Assembly: GCF_017744135.1 (NCBI RefSeq) | Contig: NZ_JAGHQU010000004.1 | Coordinates: 62,001-126,000 of the forward strand | DNA from: Endozoicomonas sp. G2_2 | GTDB lineage: Bacteria > Pseudomonadota > Gammaproteobacteria > Nevskiales > Salinisphaeraceae | Direction: 5' to 3' | DNA: 64,000 bases | Shown: positions 1 to 11,581 of the stretch, in pieces | Numbering within the stretch: position 1 is the stretch's first letter | How the letters are laid out: each line of letters opens with the position of its first letter | The notes under the pieces: generated by a model | What the model was told of the DNA's origin: nothing | Database searches by the model: none | The model's input: the letters and a program-made list of their open reading frames with translations, nothing else | Made by a program: the position numbers and the translations under genes

Positions 1-371
1 CCGGTATGCTGCAGTAGTTGATCCAGCCGGCTTGCATGCAGGAAGAATCGATTGGCGACTTCGTCGTAGGCGTAGTAGCTCGGCTCGAAGTAGTTCGGCT
101 TGCGGAAAAAAGCATGTTTCGGGCTCTGGGCAACGCTAACCCGGCTGATGTTCTTGTAGTAATGGGCGAAGCAATCGGTAAAGAGCGAGCGATACCATGG
201 CTTGTACCGGTATTCCGTGTACGAGCCCAAGTCGAACAGGTCCATAACCCGGAACATTGGCACCTGATCCGATTTTTGCTCGATGATGCCGACTACTTCG
301 TAGCCGGCGCCCCGTAGCTCAGTAATCAAGCCATGTGGCGCCATCGGCCACCATAATAGGACTTTTTTCAT
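1..371 (-). CDS. Unrecognised surface-polysaccharide locus protein, 3' end cut by window edge
   Basis: An open frame of 123 codons runs from an ATG at 369-371 to the left edge without a stop, so only the N-terminus is present. It begins MKKVLLWWPMAPHG and continues with a hydrophobic beta-strand/glycine pattern (ELRGAGYEVVGII) like the first strand and turn of a Rossmann or GT-B fold, then becomes rich in Tyr, Phe and Trp. It lies on the same strand as, and downstream of, the pse genes, and its ATG overlaps the TGA of a short upstream open frame (ATGA). A glycosyltransferase or nonulosonate-transfer role fits the context but no family motif is visible, so the function is left open. Confidence 0.6.
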   Translation of the reverse strand, partial: MKKVLLWWPMAPHGLITELRGAGYEVVGIIEQKSDQVPMFRVMDLFDLGSYTEYRYKPWYRSLFTDCFAHYYKNISRVSVAQSPKHAFFRKPNYFEPSYYAYDEVANRFFLHASRLDQLLQHT

Positions 372-586
372 CGGGACTGTCTAGAAATAGGGCGGCAATT
401 CACGAGCTGTACGGGACGCTTAGCCAGTTTTCGAATTTTATCAATCAATTTTTGCGGAACGATGGCAAGCCCCATGCACGCTCGACGGATTATTTCGTCT
501 CGAATGTCACTTATAAACGCGCTAACGAGTTGAGTATTTGCGCGTTTGCAAAGACGAGCTAACTCTGCGAGCCCAAAGAAGCCGGC
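368..586 (-). other. Short open frame coupled to the left-edge gene; possible gene remnant
   Basis: A minus-strand frame is open from after a TAG at 587-589 to a TGA at 368-370, about 72 codons. The TGA overlaps the ATG of the next gene in the ATGA manner typical of coupled genes here. There is no start codon near its beginning; the first ATG is at 473-475 and would give only 35 residues (ending RPISRQSR). It could be the C-terminal end of a decayed or frameshifted gene, a small protein, or chance. I recognise no family. Confidence 0.25.
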
Positions 587-947
587 CTAGTAATTCGCCT
601 AGTCTAGTGACCGTCAACCTGCCTGCGTCTCTAACATGACTAGTTGAAACCTCTGATCGAGGAAGCGGCGAGGTTTGGTTTCTCTGAATTGGATGGCGAG
701 TCGTAGGCATGGCCGCGAGCGATATCAGTCAGCCTCGGCCCGGTCTCGACCACGTGTGTAACGCATTCAGTGCTCCTATGGCTGAAGCTTTACGTTTCAT
801 ATCCCTTTCGATGCGCAGTGCTGTGATAAAGGGCGATTCCCAAGTCTGTGAGATTTGGCTGAGTAAATAAATCATGGGATAATAATTTTATGCGTATCCG
901 AATTAATGTTCGAGTGTAAAATGATCTAATTACTCGCTTATACCCTC
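372..947. other. 576-base gap without a convincing gene
   Basis: Between the PIG-L deacetylase and the left-edge gene no frame on either strand shows a recognisable protein. The part at 372-586 holds the possible remnant listed separately. The stretch at about 860-945 is strikingly AT-rich compared with the rest of the window and, read on the minus strand, contains a TTTACA hexamer that could belong to a promoter for the left-edge gene, though no good -10 partner is obvious. Nothing else is seen. Confidence 0.5.
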
Positions 948-1619
948 TCACCTGATAAGTCGAACGGCCATAAACGCCTCTGCCATATCAATGCCGACGC
1001 AGTGACCGCGGTGCTTCGCGAGATGGAAGATATGGTTCAGACTTCGAGAATGCGGGCTAGGCCGCATTTCGAGCTCATAAGCCTCTAGGGCTCGTTTTTT
1101 TACTTCAAAATAATTCGAAATATCGACATATATGTTTGGGTGAAAAGGTGTTTGGTCGGGGCTGCGCCATTCCGTACTAGACATTACTTCGTATGTGAGT
1201 ATGTTTTTGACAGTCCTAGCCGGTAGCGGCCGGCAAGCTGTCATGACGGCCTCATGCACTTTACGGTGATCTACGTTCAGATCCCCGAAATGGTGCGTAT
1301 AGATTGTTTCGGGTGCTATGCGAAAAATCAACTCCTCCAAAGGCTGGACGATCTCCAATAACGGCAAATCGTCCAGGCGGTTATCGGGCATTTCCAAGTA
1401 GGTGGTGTAATGAACGCCAAGTATATCTTGCGCTTTTCTAGCTGCTCGTTGGCGCTGGTCTAGAGCATCGTCATCTCCACCGGGCCGTGACGATACGCCG
1501 TCGGCTACAAATATCGTATGTACGGTGTCTCCCTCCGCTACATGGCGCGCGAGTGTGCCACCGCAACCGAGAGCTTCGTCATCTGTATGCGCAGCAACGA
1601 CCAGAACCGTTTTACTCAT
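948..1619 (-). CDS. PIG-L/LmbE-family deacetylase
   Basis: The 223-residue protein opens with the PIG-L signature in the form VAAHTDDEALGCGG (AHPDDE in most members), and a second histidine motif THHFGDLNVDH follows near residue 110. Together these supply the His, Asp and His zinc ligands of this family, which removes N-acetyl groups from amino sugars. It is cytoplasmic, with no signal or membrane segment. The ATG at 1617-1619 overlaps the end of pseI by 8 bases, so it is the last gene of the pse operon. Its likely substrate is an N-acetyl group of the nonulosonic acid or of another locus sugar; this is inferred from context only. Confidence 0.8.
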   Translation of the reverse strand: MSKTVLVVAAHTDDEALGCGGTLARHVAEGDTVHTIFVADGVSSRPGGDDDALDQRQRAARKAQDILGVHYTTYLEMPDNRLDDLPLLEIVQPLEELIFRIAPETIYTHHFGDLNVDHRKVHEAVMTACRPLPARTVKNILTYEVMSSTEWRSPDQTPFHPNIYVDISNYFEVKKRALEAYELEMRPSPHSRSLNHIFHLAKHRGHCVGIDMAEAFMAVRLIR

Positions 1620-2658
1620 CAAATAGTTGCCAACTTGTAGGGGTGCCGCGCGTCACATTGGTATTAAGCCTTTTCCCTATGAGCTGCTCATAATATTTTG
1701 GTGCCAAGCCGAGGCTTGGCCGAATCCGCCTGATATCGCTCGCTTTGACCTTTGCGCCTTTTTCCACGTCTCGCACGAAATATACCGAACGCCGGAATAA
1801 TTCGTTTCTCTTCTCTGCCGGTTGCCGGTTAAAACCAGCCTTGCCCAACGCAGCCCAAGCGTCATAGCTGTCTCGACATAAGCGTTCTAACTCGTGAGGC
1901 TCAAGAGAGAAGTCGCTGTCTGGCCCCTTATCCGCGCGGCGTAGAGTGAAATGCTTTTCAATGATGCAAGCGCCTAAGGCAACCGCTGCGACCGACGCGG
2001 TCGTACCCAGTGTGTGATCCGAAAGGCCCGTTAGCGTACCGAACCGCTTTGCAAGCTCGTTGATCTGTCGCAAGTTAGCTTGTTCCATGGGGGCGGGATA
2101 GCTGCTAATGCAGTGCAGTAATACAAGGTCTTTACAGCCGGCATCGCGCGCGCTAAAAACTGCTTCTTCCAATTCGGCTTCGCTAGCCATCCCTGATGAA
2201 ATGATTAAGGGTTTGCCTTTGCCTGCGGCATACCGGATCAGCGGTAAGTCGGTAACTTCGAATGAGGCGATTTTATACGCAGGTGTATTGAGGGTTTCTA
2301 GCAAATCTACTGCAGTCTCGTCGAAAGGAGTCGAAAAGACCGTAATGTCAAGTTTTCTGGCATGTTCGATCATTGCCTCATGCCATTCAAAGGGCGTTTG
2401 GGCCCACTGGTACAGATCGTAGAGTCGATATCCATCCCAAGGGCCGCCTTTGATTAAGAACTCAGGCCGATCACTTTCTATCGTCATCGTGTCGGCAGTA
2501 TAGGTTTGAAGCTTTACTGCATCCGCACCACAACGCTTCGCTGCATCAATCGTTTTGAGTGCACGGTCCAAGTCGCCGTTATGGTTCGCAGAAAGCTCGG
2601 CGATGATGTAGGGCGGGTGATCTGGACCGATTTTTCGGCCGCGGATAGCGTAATTCAT
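1612..2658 (-). CDS. pseI: Pseudaminic acid synthase
   Basis: This 348-residue protein condenses 6-deoxy-AltdiNAc with phosphoenolpyruvate to give pseudaminic acid. The N-terminal NeuB TIM barrel (about residues 1-265) carries PYIIAELSANHNGD, VKLQTYTADTMT, the PseI-type LYDLYQWAQTPFEWH, FSTPFDETAVDLL and HFTLRRADKGPDSDFSLEP. A C-terminal SAF/antifreeze-like domain (about 285-345) ends the protein. The LYDLY...TPFEWH segment separates PseI from sialic acid (NeuB) and legionaminic acid (LegI) synthases, and the PseB/C/F/G/H neighbours agree. It starts 3 bases after the formyltransferase gene and overlaps the deacetylase gene at its end. Confidence 0.93.
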   Translation of the reverse strand: MNYAIRGRKIGPDHPPYIIAELSANHNGDLDRALKTIDAAKRCGADAVKLQTYTADTMTIESDRPEFLIKGGPWDGYRLYDLYQWAQTPFEWHEAMIEHARKLDITVFSTPFDETAVDLLETLNTPAYKIASFEVTDLPLIRYAAGKGKPLIISSGMASEAELEEAVFSARDAGCKDLVLLHCISSYPAPMEQANLRQINELAKRFGTLTGLSDHTLGTTASVAAVALGACIIEKHFTLRRADKGPDSDFSLEPHELERLCRDSYDAWAALGKAGFNRQPAEKRNELFRRSVYFVRDVEKGAKVKASDIRRIRPSLGLAPKYYEQLIGKRLNTNVTRGTPTSWQLFDE

Positions 2659-2661
2659 GGC

Positions 2662-3366
2662 CTACTTCTCTTCCTTTTTGGGCATCGGACGAATGATGAC
2701 TTTTGCGCTCAATTCTCCGTCACATAGTTCGGCGTCTGTGAATTCATAACGGAATTCGCCACGGTCAATGAAAGCATGAGGATAGGTTGGCGCGTCCAGC
2801 ATCCGGATATGGTCGTAAAGGGCTTCCGCGGTCGGCCCCTCCGGAAGTCTGCTCTGGGCAGGTTCGCGCCGTTTGAAAGTCACTACGGTTCCTTGCTGAG
2901 GGACGGGCTCCGGCTCATTGGCAACGAGCCAGTGAATTATTCGGAAGCTTAATTCGCCCGCCCTTCGGTAGATATCCTCGGCCCGTCCAGCTAAGGATAA
3001 ATCTACCTTCGTATAAACGGGACCGGCGTCCATTTCGTCGACCATGCGCAGCGCACTAAGCTTAGTGGTTGCGTGCCCCGCCTTGATCAAGTTTTGTAAA
3101 GGACTGCCTCCACGACCGTAAGGCAAATCGGTCATGTGAAAACAAACGCACTCGACGTTCTTCCAAAGCTCTTCTGGTACGTACCATCCCCAATGTAGGA
3201 AGAATATGTAGCGAGGTAATACCTCTCGGAATGTGTTTCTAAGTTCGTCGGGATCGCTTACCCAGTACCAAAACCCTAAGTCGTCCTTCTTCAATTTATT
3301 GAAAATTGGGCGATGCCAAACCTTGTTGCTCGCAACAATATAGCTATTCTTATCCGGAGCGTGCAT
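2662..3366 (-). CDS. Formyltransferase-family protein of the pse locus
   Basis: The protein (234 residues from the ATG at 3364-3366) belongs to the formyl_trans_N family, which moves a formyl group from N10-formyl-tetrahydrofolate to an amine. The core motif reads CFHMTDLPYGRGGSPLQNLI, with the catalytic His, followed by VDEMDAGPVY with the catalytic Asp. The Asn of the usual Asn-His-Asp triad aligns with Cys. A weak C-terminal region replaces the tRNA-binding domain of true Fmt. Between pseH and pseI, it most likely formylates an amino group of a pseudaminic-acid precursor or related sugar. The frame is open further upstream into pseH; the ATG 37 bases after the pseH stop is the simplest start, but it has no clear ribosome site. 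Confidence 0.8.
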   Translation of the reverse strand: MHAPDKNSYIVASNKVWHRPIFNKLKKDDLGFWYWVSDPDELRNTFREVLPRYIFFLHWGWYVPEELWKNVECVCFHMTDLPYGRGGSPLQNLIKAGHATTKLSALRMVDEMDAGPVYTKVDLSLAGRAEDIYRRAGELSFRIIHWLVANEPEPVPQQGTVVTFKRREPAQSRLPEGPTAEALYDHIRMLDAPTYPHAFIDRGEFRYEFTDAELCDGELSAKVIIRPMPKKEEK

Positions 3367-3403
3367 ATTATCGAGCAAAGTACTTGAGTGGCTATGAGAA
3401 AAA

Positions 3404-3922
3404 TTAGGCAAGCTCTTCACGCCGCTTTGACCACTCGGAACTAAGTATCCCAAAACAAACGACATCGTAGTAGTTAGAGCCGTCGAAGTATTGATCTTTC
3501 AGAAGACCCTCTTGGCGGAAGCCTAATCGCGAGTGAAAACGTATCGAGCGTTCATTAAACCCTAGGGCCTCACCGCAAAGCTTGTGCAATTGCAACTCGA
3601 TAAAACTATAGTCGAGCGTGGCAATACCAAGTCGGGCTCCGACCCCTCTCGCCGCATGGGGAGCTAGATGGAAACTCCACTCAGCTACAGGGCTTTTCCT
3701 TAGTTGCGTTACATTAACGAACGCGGACGGTATGTTCGCGTGTTCGAAAATAAGCAAGTGTGTTTCATCTGATTGGCTTGCGCGACTAAACCACTTTCGA
3801 TGTTCATCTAGGCTAATCTCGTGCTGTGTGTACATATAACGTCGTACGTCCGGATGGTTACGCCATCCGAGTACGCTTTCCAGGTCGCTCGTCCGCATGG
3901 GCCGCAAGTAGCTAGTCTGCAT
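3404..3922 (-). CDS. pseH: UDP-4-amino-4,6-dideoxy-AltNAc N-acetyltransferase
   Basis: A 172-residue GNAT acetyltransferase. The N-terminus (LRPMRTSDLESVLGWRNHPDVRRYM) matches the RimJ/PseH pattern. The acetyl-CoA loop region is around residues 85-105 (APHAARGVGARLG), and LGFNERSIRFHSRLGFRQEG gives the C-terminal beta-bulge. PseH acetylates the 4-amino group made by PseC, using acetyl-CoA in the cytoplasm. Its ATG overlaps the pseG stop by 11 bases. The context of PseB, C, G, I and F makes the assignment firm even though GNAT families are broad. Confidence 0.88.
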   Translation of the reverse strand: MQTSYLRPMRTSDLESVLGWRNHPDVRRYMYTQHEISLDEHRKWFSRASQSDETHLLIFEHANIPSAFVNVTQLRKSPVAEWSFHLAPHAARGVGARLGIATLDYSFIELQLHKLCGEALGFNERSIRFHSRLGFRQEGLLKDQYFDGSNYYDVVCFGILSSEWSKRREELA

Positions 3923-5024
3923 GCTTGTGCCTGTACATCGACTCGACTACCCGAGCAGTTCCTAGGCCATCGGTGATCGAACTTGATGCCTTACTCATCG
4001 CCGATAAGGTTTCAGGCGCTGTCAATTTTTCTAACATTTGTGGAAGCTTCAACGTGATGTCCGCAATCCCGCCTACCACAGAAGCTGCTCCGGAATTTTC
4101 TAGAGCACATGCGCCTTCCCGCTGATTTTCCGCCACAAGCACAATGAGTGAAGGCAAGCCTGCACTGCAGCGTTCCCAAGCAGTACTTCCAGCGGCCCCG
4201 ATCGCGAGGTCGGCCTCGGCCATGTACCTAGCCATATCTGGAGTATCGACTCGTACCCGCGTAGGCCAAGGCATAGCGTTGGCCTGTAGCAAGACTTTTT
4301 CCAACCAAGGCGCATTGCGACCCATCACTACGTCAATTTGCGTGTTGGGGGGAAGCACGCAGTGTCGCAGGACGTCCAAGACCTTGCCGGTAGCGTCGTC
4401 CTTATCAACGCCGCCCATGGACACTAGCAACCTTGCTAGGCGCCGCGAGGGACGTCTCTGGTAGCTGTCCTCACGTAGTTGCGCAAATTCGGGGCGGAGC
4501 AAAGCGTAACTCGGCCCTATTAAAAGCTCACAGTGGCTGGGTACAATTCCAGCGTAATCTTGAGCATCGCGCCCGAGATTCTGATCCAGAAGAATGTTCG
4601 CATCATGAGCACGGTCTGCGAGGTCGTCAATCACAAGCAAGCGACCAACCTCAGATCGAACGCTATTTTCCCACCGTGCGGCGAGCGCATAGTGGTCAAC
4701 TATTAGCCATGCCGGGTCTAGCGTGCTCAGAATTTCTCTGGTTTTTTGAGCGTCCGTGCGCCACGGTGCGCCAAGCCAGTTGGCGTGTGCCGCGCCGTCT
4801 CCGTTGTCGACAGTGTGCCCGCTGAGGTCGGGCAAGGCGTGTACAGCACATCCTTGGCTACGGATCCGCTCAATCAGATTGCCGGTATGTTCACGGCAAA
4901 TGAAATGGCATGAGTGACCCCGGGCGTTCAATGCATCGGCCAAGGTTAGGCAACGCATGACGTGCCCAGTGCCGATTTGCACAGAAGAATCTGCGCGAAA
5001 GACGATAGTTCTCGTAGCCGTCAT
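3912..5024 (-). CDS. pseG: UDP-2,4-diacetamido-2,4,6-trideoxy-altropyranose hydrolase
   Basis: PseG releases 6-deoxy-AltdiNAc from UDP, the fourth step of the pseudaminate pathway. The protein is 370 residues from the ATG at 5022-5024 and has a GT-B-like two-domain layout. RADSSVQIGTGHVMRCLTLAD holds the glycine-rich loop and the catalytic His of the family, VIDDLADR lies mid-protein, and GAAGSTAWERCSAGLPS is the UDP-binding motif. The frame remains open well into pseF, but the ATG that overlaps the pseF TGA (ATGA) places the start exactly where homologues begin. Confidence 0.92.
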   Translation of the reverse strand: MTATRTIVFRADSSVQIGTGHVMRCLTLADALNARGHSCHFICREHTGNLIERIRSQGCAVHALPDLSGHTVDNGDGAAHANWLGAPWRTDAQKTREILSTLDPAWLIVDHYALAARWENSVRSEVGRLLVIDDLADRAHDANILLDQNLGRDAQDYAGIVPSHCELLIGPSYALLRPEFAQLREDSYQRRPSRRLARLLVSMGGVDKDDATGKVLDVLRHCVLPPNTQIDVVMGRNAPWLEKVLLQANAMPWPTRVRVDTPDMARYMAEADLAIGAAGSTAWERCSAGLPSLIVLVAENQREGACALENSGAASVVGGIADITLKLPQMLEKLTAPETLSAMSKASSSITDGLGTARVVESMYRHKHAD

Positions 5025-5728
5025 TCGCCGTCTGATTCTTTGACTTGCATAGCTTTTAATAACCACTGAGCGCGTTGCCAGTCTTCCGGTGTATCGATAT
5101 CCTGCACCCGCTCGCGGGGCAGGCGGATAGGAATCGCATCGGTGGTCAGTATCGGTTTGGCGGAGACCCACGAACTGCTTCGGCCCCAGTAGAACTGCCC
5201 CGCATCGTGCCACGCTTCTTCTAGATCTTGGGAGCGCGTGTCGACATGTTCGGGGTAGAACATCTTAGCCCGACCGTTGTCGGTAATGCGTAACGCGCGT
5301 TGGATGGGAAAGGCATAGCTGGTCACCGAAAACGTGTAGTCCACGCTTTCCGATTCAAGCGCCTTTCGCCCCCGACGAATATCCTCGGGCTGCACGAGTG
5401 GCGCTGTTGCATAGAGGCAACAAACCGCTTCGGGTGCGTCTCCGTGTATTTGCAACCATTCGATGGCATGAGCGATGACCGGCACGGTGCCTGCGTAATC
5501 ATCGGCCAGTGCAGCAGGGCGCAAGAAAGGTGTCTCTGCGCCGCAACGACGCGCGACGGCCGCAATCTCTTCGTCGTCGGTGGATACGATCACCCGCTCG
5601 AAGCAGCCGCTTTCGAGCGCCGCTTGTATCGACCAGGCGATGATTGGCCGGCCGCAGAAGTCGCGAATGTTCTTGCGCGGAATGCGCTTGCTTCCGCCGC
5701 GTGCGGGGATTATAGCGACGGCCTTCAT
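5021..5728 (-). CDS. pseF: Pseudaminic acid cytidylyltransferase
   Basis: This 235-residue enzyme activates pseudaminic acid with CTP to CMP-Pse, the donor for transferases. It starts with the CMP-sugar synthetase P-loop-like motif IIPARGGSKRIPRKNIRDF, then shows STDDEEIA and CLYATAPLVQPEDI, typical of the NeuA/PseF family. The length is normal for PseF and lacks the extra C-terminal domain of some NeuA. It overlaps pseC upstream and pseG downstream by 4 bases each. Confidence 0.93.
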   Translation of the reverse strand: MKAVAIIPARGGSKRIPRKNIRDFCGRPIIAWSIQAALESGCFERVIVSTDDEEIAAVARRCGAETPFLRPAALADDYAGTVPVIAHAIEWLQIHGDAPEAVCCLYATAPLVQPEDIRRGRKALESESVDYTFSVTSYAFPIQRALRITDNGRAKMFYPEHVDTRSQDLEEAWHDAGQFYWGRSSSWVSAKPILTTDAIPIRLPRERVQDIDTPEDWQRAQWLLKAMQVKESDGE

Positions 5729-6875
5729 GCTAGGAGCGTGTGTAACGTATCAATCACCCGGTTCTGGTCCGTATGCGTCAGCGTCGGAAACATCGGCAGG
5801 CTGATGGCTTGGGCGTAGTAGTTCTCGGCATGTGGGAAATCGCCTTCCCGAAAGCCCAGGTCGCGATAGTAGGGCTGCAGATGAACCGGGATATAGTGCA
5901 CGTTCACACCGATATCTGCGGCGCGCAGCCCATCGAATACCGTGCGGCGTCGAACTGCGCCGTCGGGAATACGGATGACGTAAAGATGCAGCGCCGAATA
6001 GCTGTTCTCTGCTCTGGCCGGCGTACACAGCGCAAGCGTGGATAGGCCTTTGTCATAGCGGTGTGCGACGGCATGCCGTTGCTCGAGATAGTCGTTCAGG
6101 CGCTGCATTTGGCTGATGCCGAGCGCAGCCTGCAACTCGGTCATGCGGTAGTTGTAGCCGAGATCGATCTGTTCGTAGTACCAGCCGCCTTCGCCGGGCC
6201 GGCTCATGCGGGCTTCGTCGCGGGTGACACCGTGGCTGCGCAACAGCCGCATCGCCTCGGCCAACTGTTCGTTCTGGGTAACCGCCATTCCGCCCTCGGC
6301 GCTGGTCACGATCTTGACCGGGTGAAAGCTGAATACGGTGATGTCGCTGTAGCGGCCGTCGCCGACCGGCCGGCCTTCGTAGCGGGCGCCGATTGCATGC
6401 GAGGCGTCCTCGATCACGGCGAACCCATAGCGCTTGGAGAGTGCGTGAATCGCGCGAAGGTCACACGGCTGACCGCACAAGTGGACCGCGACGACCACTT
6501 TGGGCATGCCTCCAGTGATTTCGGCCCGTTTCAGCTTGGCCTCGAGTTCCGTGGCGCTCAAATTGAACGTCTCGGGGTCGATATCGACAAAATCCACCGC
6601 AGCGCCACAGTATCGCGCGCAGTTGGCCGAGGCGACGAAAGTGATCGGTGTCGTCCAGACGATATCGCCGGGGCCGACGCCCAGTGCCCGGCAGGCCAGA
6701 TGCAGGGCGGAGGTGGCGCTGTTGGTGGCAACGGCGTGCGCGGCGCCGGTGTAATCGGCCACAGTCTGTTCGAAAAGCGGAACCTGCGGGCCCTGGGTCA
6801 GAAAATCGGATTCCAGGACGGCGACGACGGCATCGATATCGGCGGGGGTAATATCTTGACGACCGTAGGGAATCA

Positions 6876-6876
<1 letters not shown>
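5725..6876 (-). CDS. pseC: UDP-4-amino-4,6-dideoxy-N-acetyl-altrosamine transaminase
   Basis: A 383-residue PLP-dependent DegT/DnrJ/EryC1 aminotransferase that adds an amino group from glutamate at C4 of the PseB product. Visible motifs are LESDFLTQGPQVPLFE at the start, AVATNSATSALHLACRALG, VIEDASHAIGARYEG with the PLP-ring Asp, and VFSFHPVKIVTSAEGG, whose Lys forms the Schiff base. Its ATG shares one base with the pseB stop (TGATG), and its own stop overlaps the pseF ATG. Confidence 0.94.
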
Positions 6877-7877
<1,001 letters not shown>

Positions 7878-7913
7878 CTAGAGATTCGCCCAGGGTGTGG
7901 CTTTAAGCGCGAT

Positions 7914-7943
7914 AGTCTATGGACTCCCGCGCGTGGCGACCAA
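7914..7943 (-). promoter_or_regulatory. Weak sigma70-like promoter candidate for the pse operon
   Basis: On the minus strand TTGGTC (7938-7943) and TAGACT (7914-7919) are separated by 18 bases, with the pseB ATG some 37 bases beyond the -10. Three and four of six bases match the consensus. It is the best pair I see in the short space upstream of pseB but remains weak. Confidence 0.25.
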
Positions 7944-8003
7944 CTTTTCAGCGGCCCAGACGTTCTGCCGTATGGCAAGCGGTCTGCCAATCGGGAAACG
8001 GGA

Positions 8004-8741
8004 CTAGCCCAGTGATGCTTTCCAGCGACCCAGGCGGCTCGCGAGTCGCGATTTGCGCGTATGGACGATCTCTTTGGGGCCGGCGACTTTCTGAGCCCAG
8101 GCCCAGGATCGGTCCTGCACTTGGCAATTCGAATAATTCGGATGCTGGGCCACCAGCAGTTCGAAGATCGCCTTGACGTTGGGCTCATCGACCTGATCTT
8201 CGGAGAGTTCGCGAATGCTTACCCCGTCGGTTGCATGCTTGCCGCGTTCGACGGCGTCGGCGTAGCGCCATTCGTAGTCATCGAACAGTATCCACCCGCC
8301 TTCGCGCAGCAGCTTATCGGCCAGAAAGAATGCAAGGCCGTCGATCGTCCAGTTCTTGCTGCCATCAATGAAGACGAAGTCGTAGTAGGGGGTGCAGTGC
8401 CCGTCCCGGGTCTGCGCTTCGACCTGCTTCTTGAGAAACCAGTTGTAGGAGTTCTTTTCGCGCCGCACGTCCGCATACTGAGCCAACTGCATTCGGGAAA
8501 GCGTCTCTTCGATGGTGGGCTCGAAATTGCGGCTTGCCTCGATATCGACGCTTGTGAGGCGGCCGCTGCCGAGTTCGTCGAGCGCGGCACAGATATAGCC
8601 GCTACTTGCCCCGTGGGCAAAGCCGAGCTCGAGACAGTTCGCAGGCCGCGCCGTCAGGATGAAATCGTAGAGGATCTGCGCGCTATGGCGGGAAATATGC
8701 GGGATGCCCTTGAGGGCTGCGGCGGCTTCAGCGAATTTCAT
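8004..8741 (-). CDS. Class I SAM-dependent methyltransferase (Methyltransf_24-like)
   Basis: A 245-residue cytoplasmic protein with the Rossmann methyltransferase core: CLELGFAHGASSGYI (motif I, about residues 36-50), LTSVDIEASRNF (motif II acid), FVFIDGSKNWTIDGLAFF and GGWILFDDYEWRYADAV. This layout matches methyltransferases of glycan loci that act on sugar or peptidyl O/N atoms, but the substrate cannot be read from sequence. The ATG overlaps the end of the upstream kinase gene by 14 bases, so the two are probably translated together. Confidence 0.75.
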   Translation of the reverse strand: MKFAEAAAALKGIPHISRHSAQILYDFILTARPANCLELGFAHGASSGYICAALDELGSGRLTSVDIEASRNFEPTIEETLSRMQLAQYADVRREKNSYNWFLKKQVEAQTRDGHCTPYYDFVFIDGSKNWTIDGLAFFLADKLLREGGWILFDDYEWRYADAVERGKHATDGVSIRELSEDQVDEPNVKAIFELLVAQHPNYSNCQVQDRSWAWAQKVAGPKEIVHTRKSRLASRLGRWKASLG

Positions 8742-9474
8742 CGGCGAGACGAACTCCTAATGGCTGGGTCGCGAGTTTGCCATAAAGATGCTGGCGGAAA
8801 CCTTGCCATTCCGTATTGCTCAAGTCGTTCCGGGCGGTGTTCTTGAGCAGACGGAGGGTTTTTGTCAGTCCGGTTCGTGACGCCGACAGGTCGCGGCTGC
8901 GGCGCACGTCGTTATCTATCCAGACCAAAGGGCCGTGGTCGAGCCAACATACGTTCTCGAAATGGCAGTCCTTATGCAGATAGCCGTTGCCATAGATCTT
9001 GGCCACGCCTGCGGCGACCAGCTCAAGGAACTGCCGACGCCGTACGGCATCGCGTTCCTGGCGGATCACGGCGAGACCGGAGGTGAAATTTTGCAATTGC
9101 TCCATGAACAGAATCGATTCGTAGCGAGCCGTCGGGGCCAGCGTCACGCCCCAGCCGTAGATTTCGGGGGTAGGCAGCCCGAGTTCGGCGAGAATGGTGC
9201 TGCCGACATGTTCCCTGCGCGCCTGCGAAAGGCCGTATTTTCGTAGCCAGTCGCGCGGCTTGCTGCGCGGCTCGATCAACTTGACGACGGCAGCCGGTGC
9301 CTGTCGGTGCTCCAGGATTCGCGAGTGCGGTCCGTCGCGCAGCAAATGCCAGTCGTTGCCTATCGCACCGGGATCGAACCCCTGGCGCGCGTGCATTCGC
9401 CAGCGGCCTGCCAGGGGGCCGCTCGGGACATGCTGCCAGCGCGTCGACCAGTCTGGCGGCGCTGCCTCCGTCAC
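8728..9474 (-). CDS. Lipopolysaccharide core kinase-like protein (WaaP/InaA family)
   Basis: The 248-residue protein has the small protein-kinase-like fold of the Kdo/WaaP family. AAVVKLIEPRSKPRDW carries the ATP-binding Lys. GYLHKDCHFENVCW is the catalytic loop, equivalent to HRDxxxxN, and LVWIDNDVRR holds the metal-binding Asp. Such kinases phosphorylate heptose or Kdo of the lipopolysaccharide inner core at the cytoplasmic face. The start used is a GTG at 9472-9474; no good ribosome site is seen and a start a little further in cannot be excluded. It pairs with the overlapping methyltransferase. Confidence 0.72.
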   Translation of the reverse strand: MTEAAPPDWSTRWQHVPSGPLAGRWRMHARQGFDPGAIGNDWHLLRDGPHSRILEHRQAPAAVVKLIEPRSKPRDWLRKYGLSQARREHVGSTILAELGLPTPEIYGWGVTLAPTARYESILFMEQLQNFTSGLAVIRQERDAVRRRQFLELVAAGVAKIYGNGYLHKDCHFENVCWLDHGPLVWIDNDVRRSRDLSASRTGLTKTLRLLKNTARNDLSNTEWQGFRQHLYGKLATQPLGVRLADEIR

Positions 9475-9513
9475 GACAGAAAGACGATGATCACCGGCAA
9501 TGCACCATCGTGT

Positions 9514-11581
<2,068 letters not shown>

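Noticed and set aside
522-710. A 62-codon frame on the minus strand in the left gap
   Set aside because: Biased composition, no ribosome site, no similarity I can see and no neighbour coupling.
3912-5213. A longer pseG that extends 63 codons into pseF
   Set aside because: The extension is the shifted frame of pseF; the ATG overlapping the pseF stop gives the family N-terminus.
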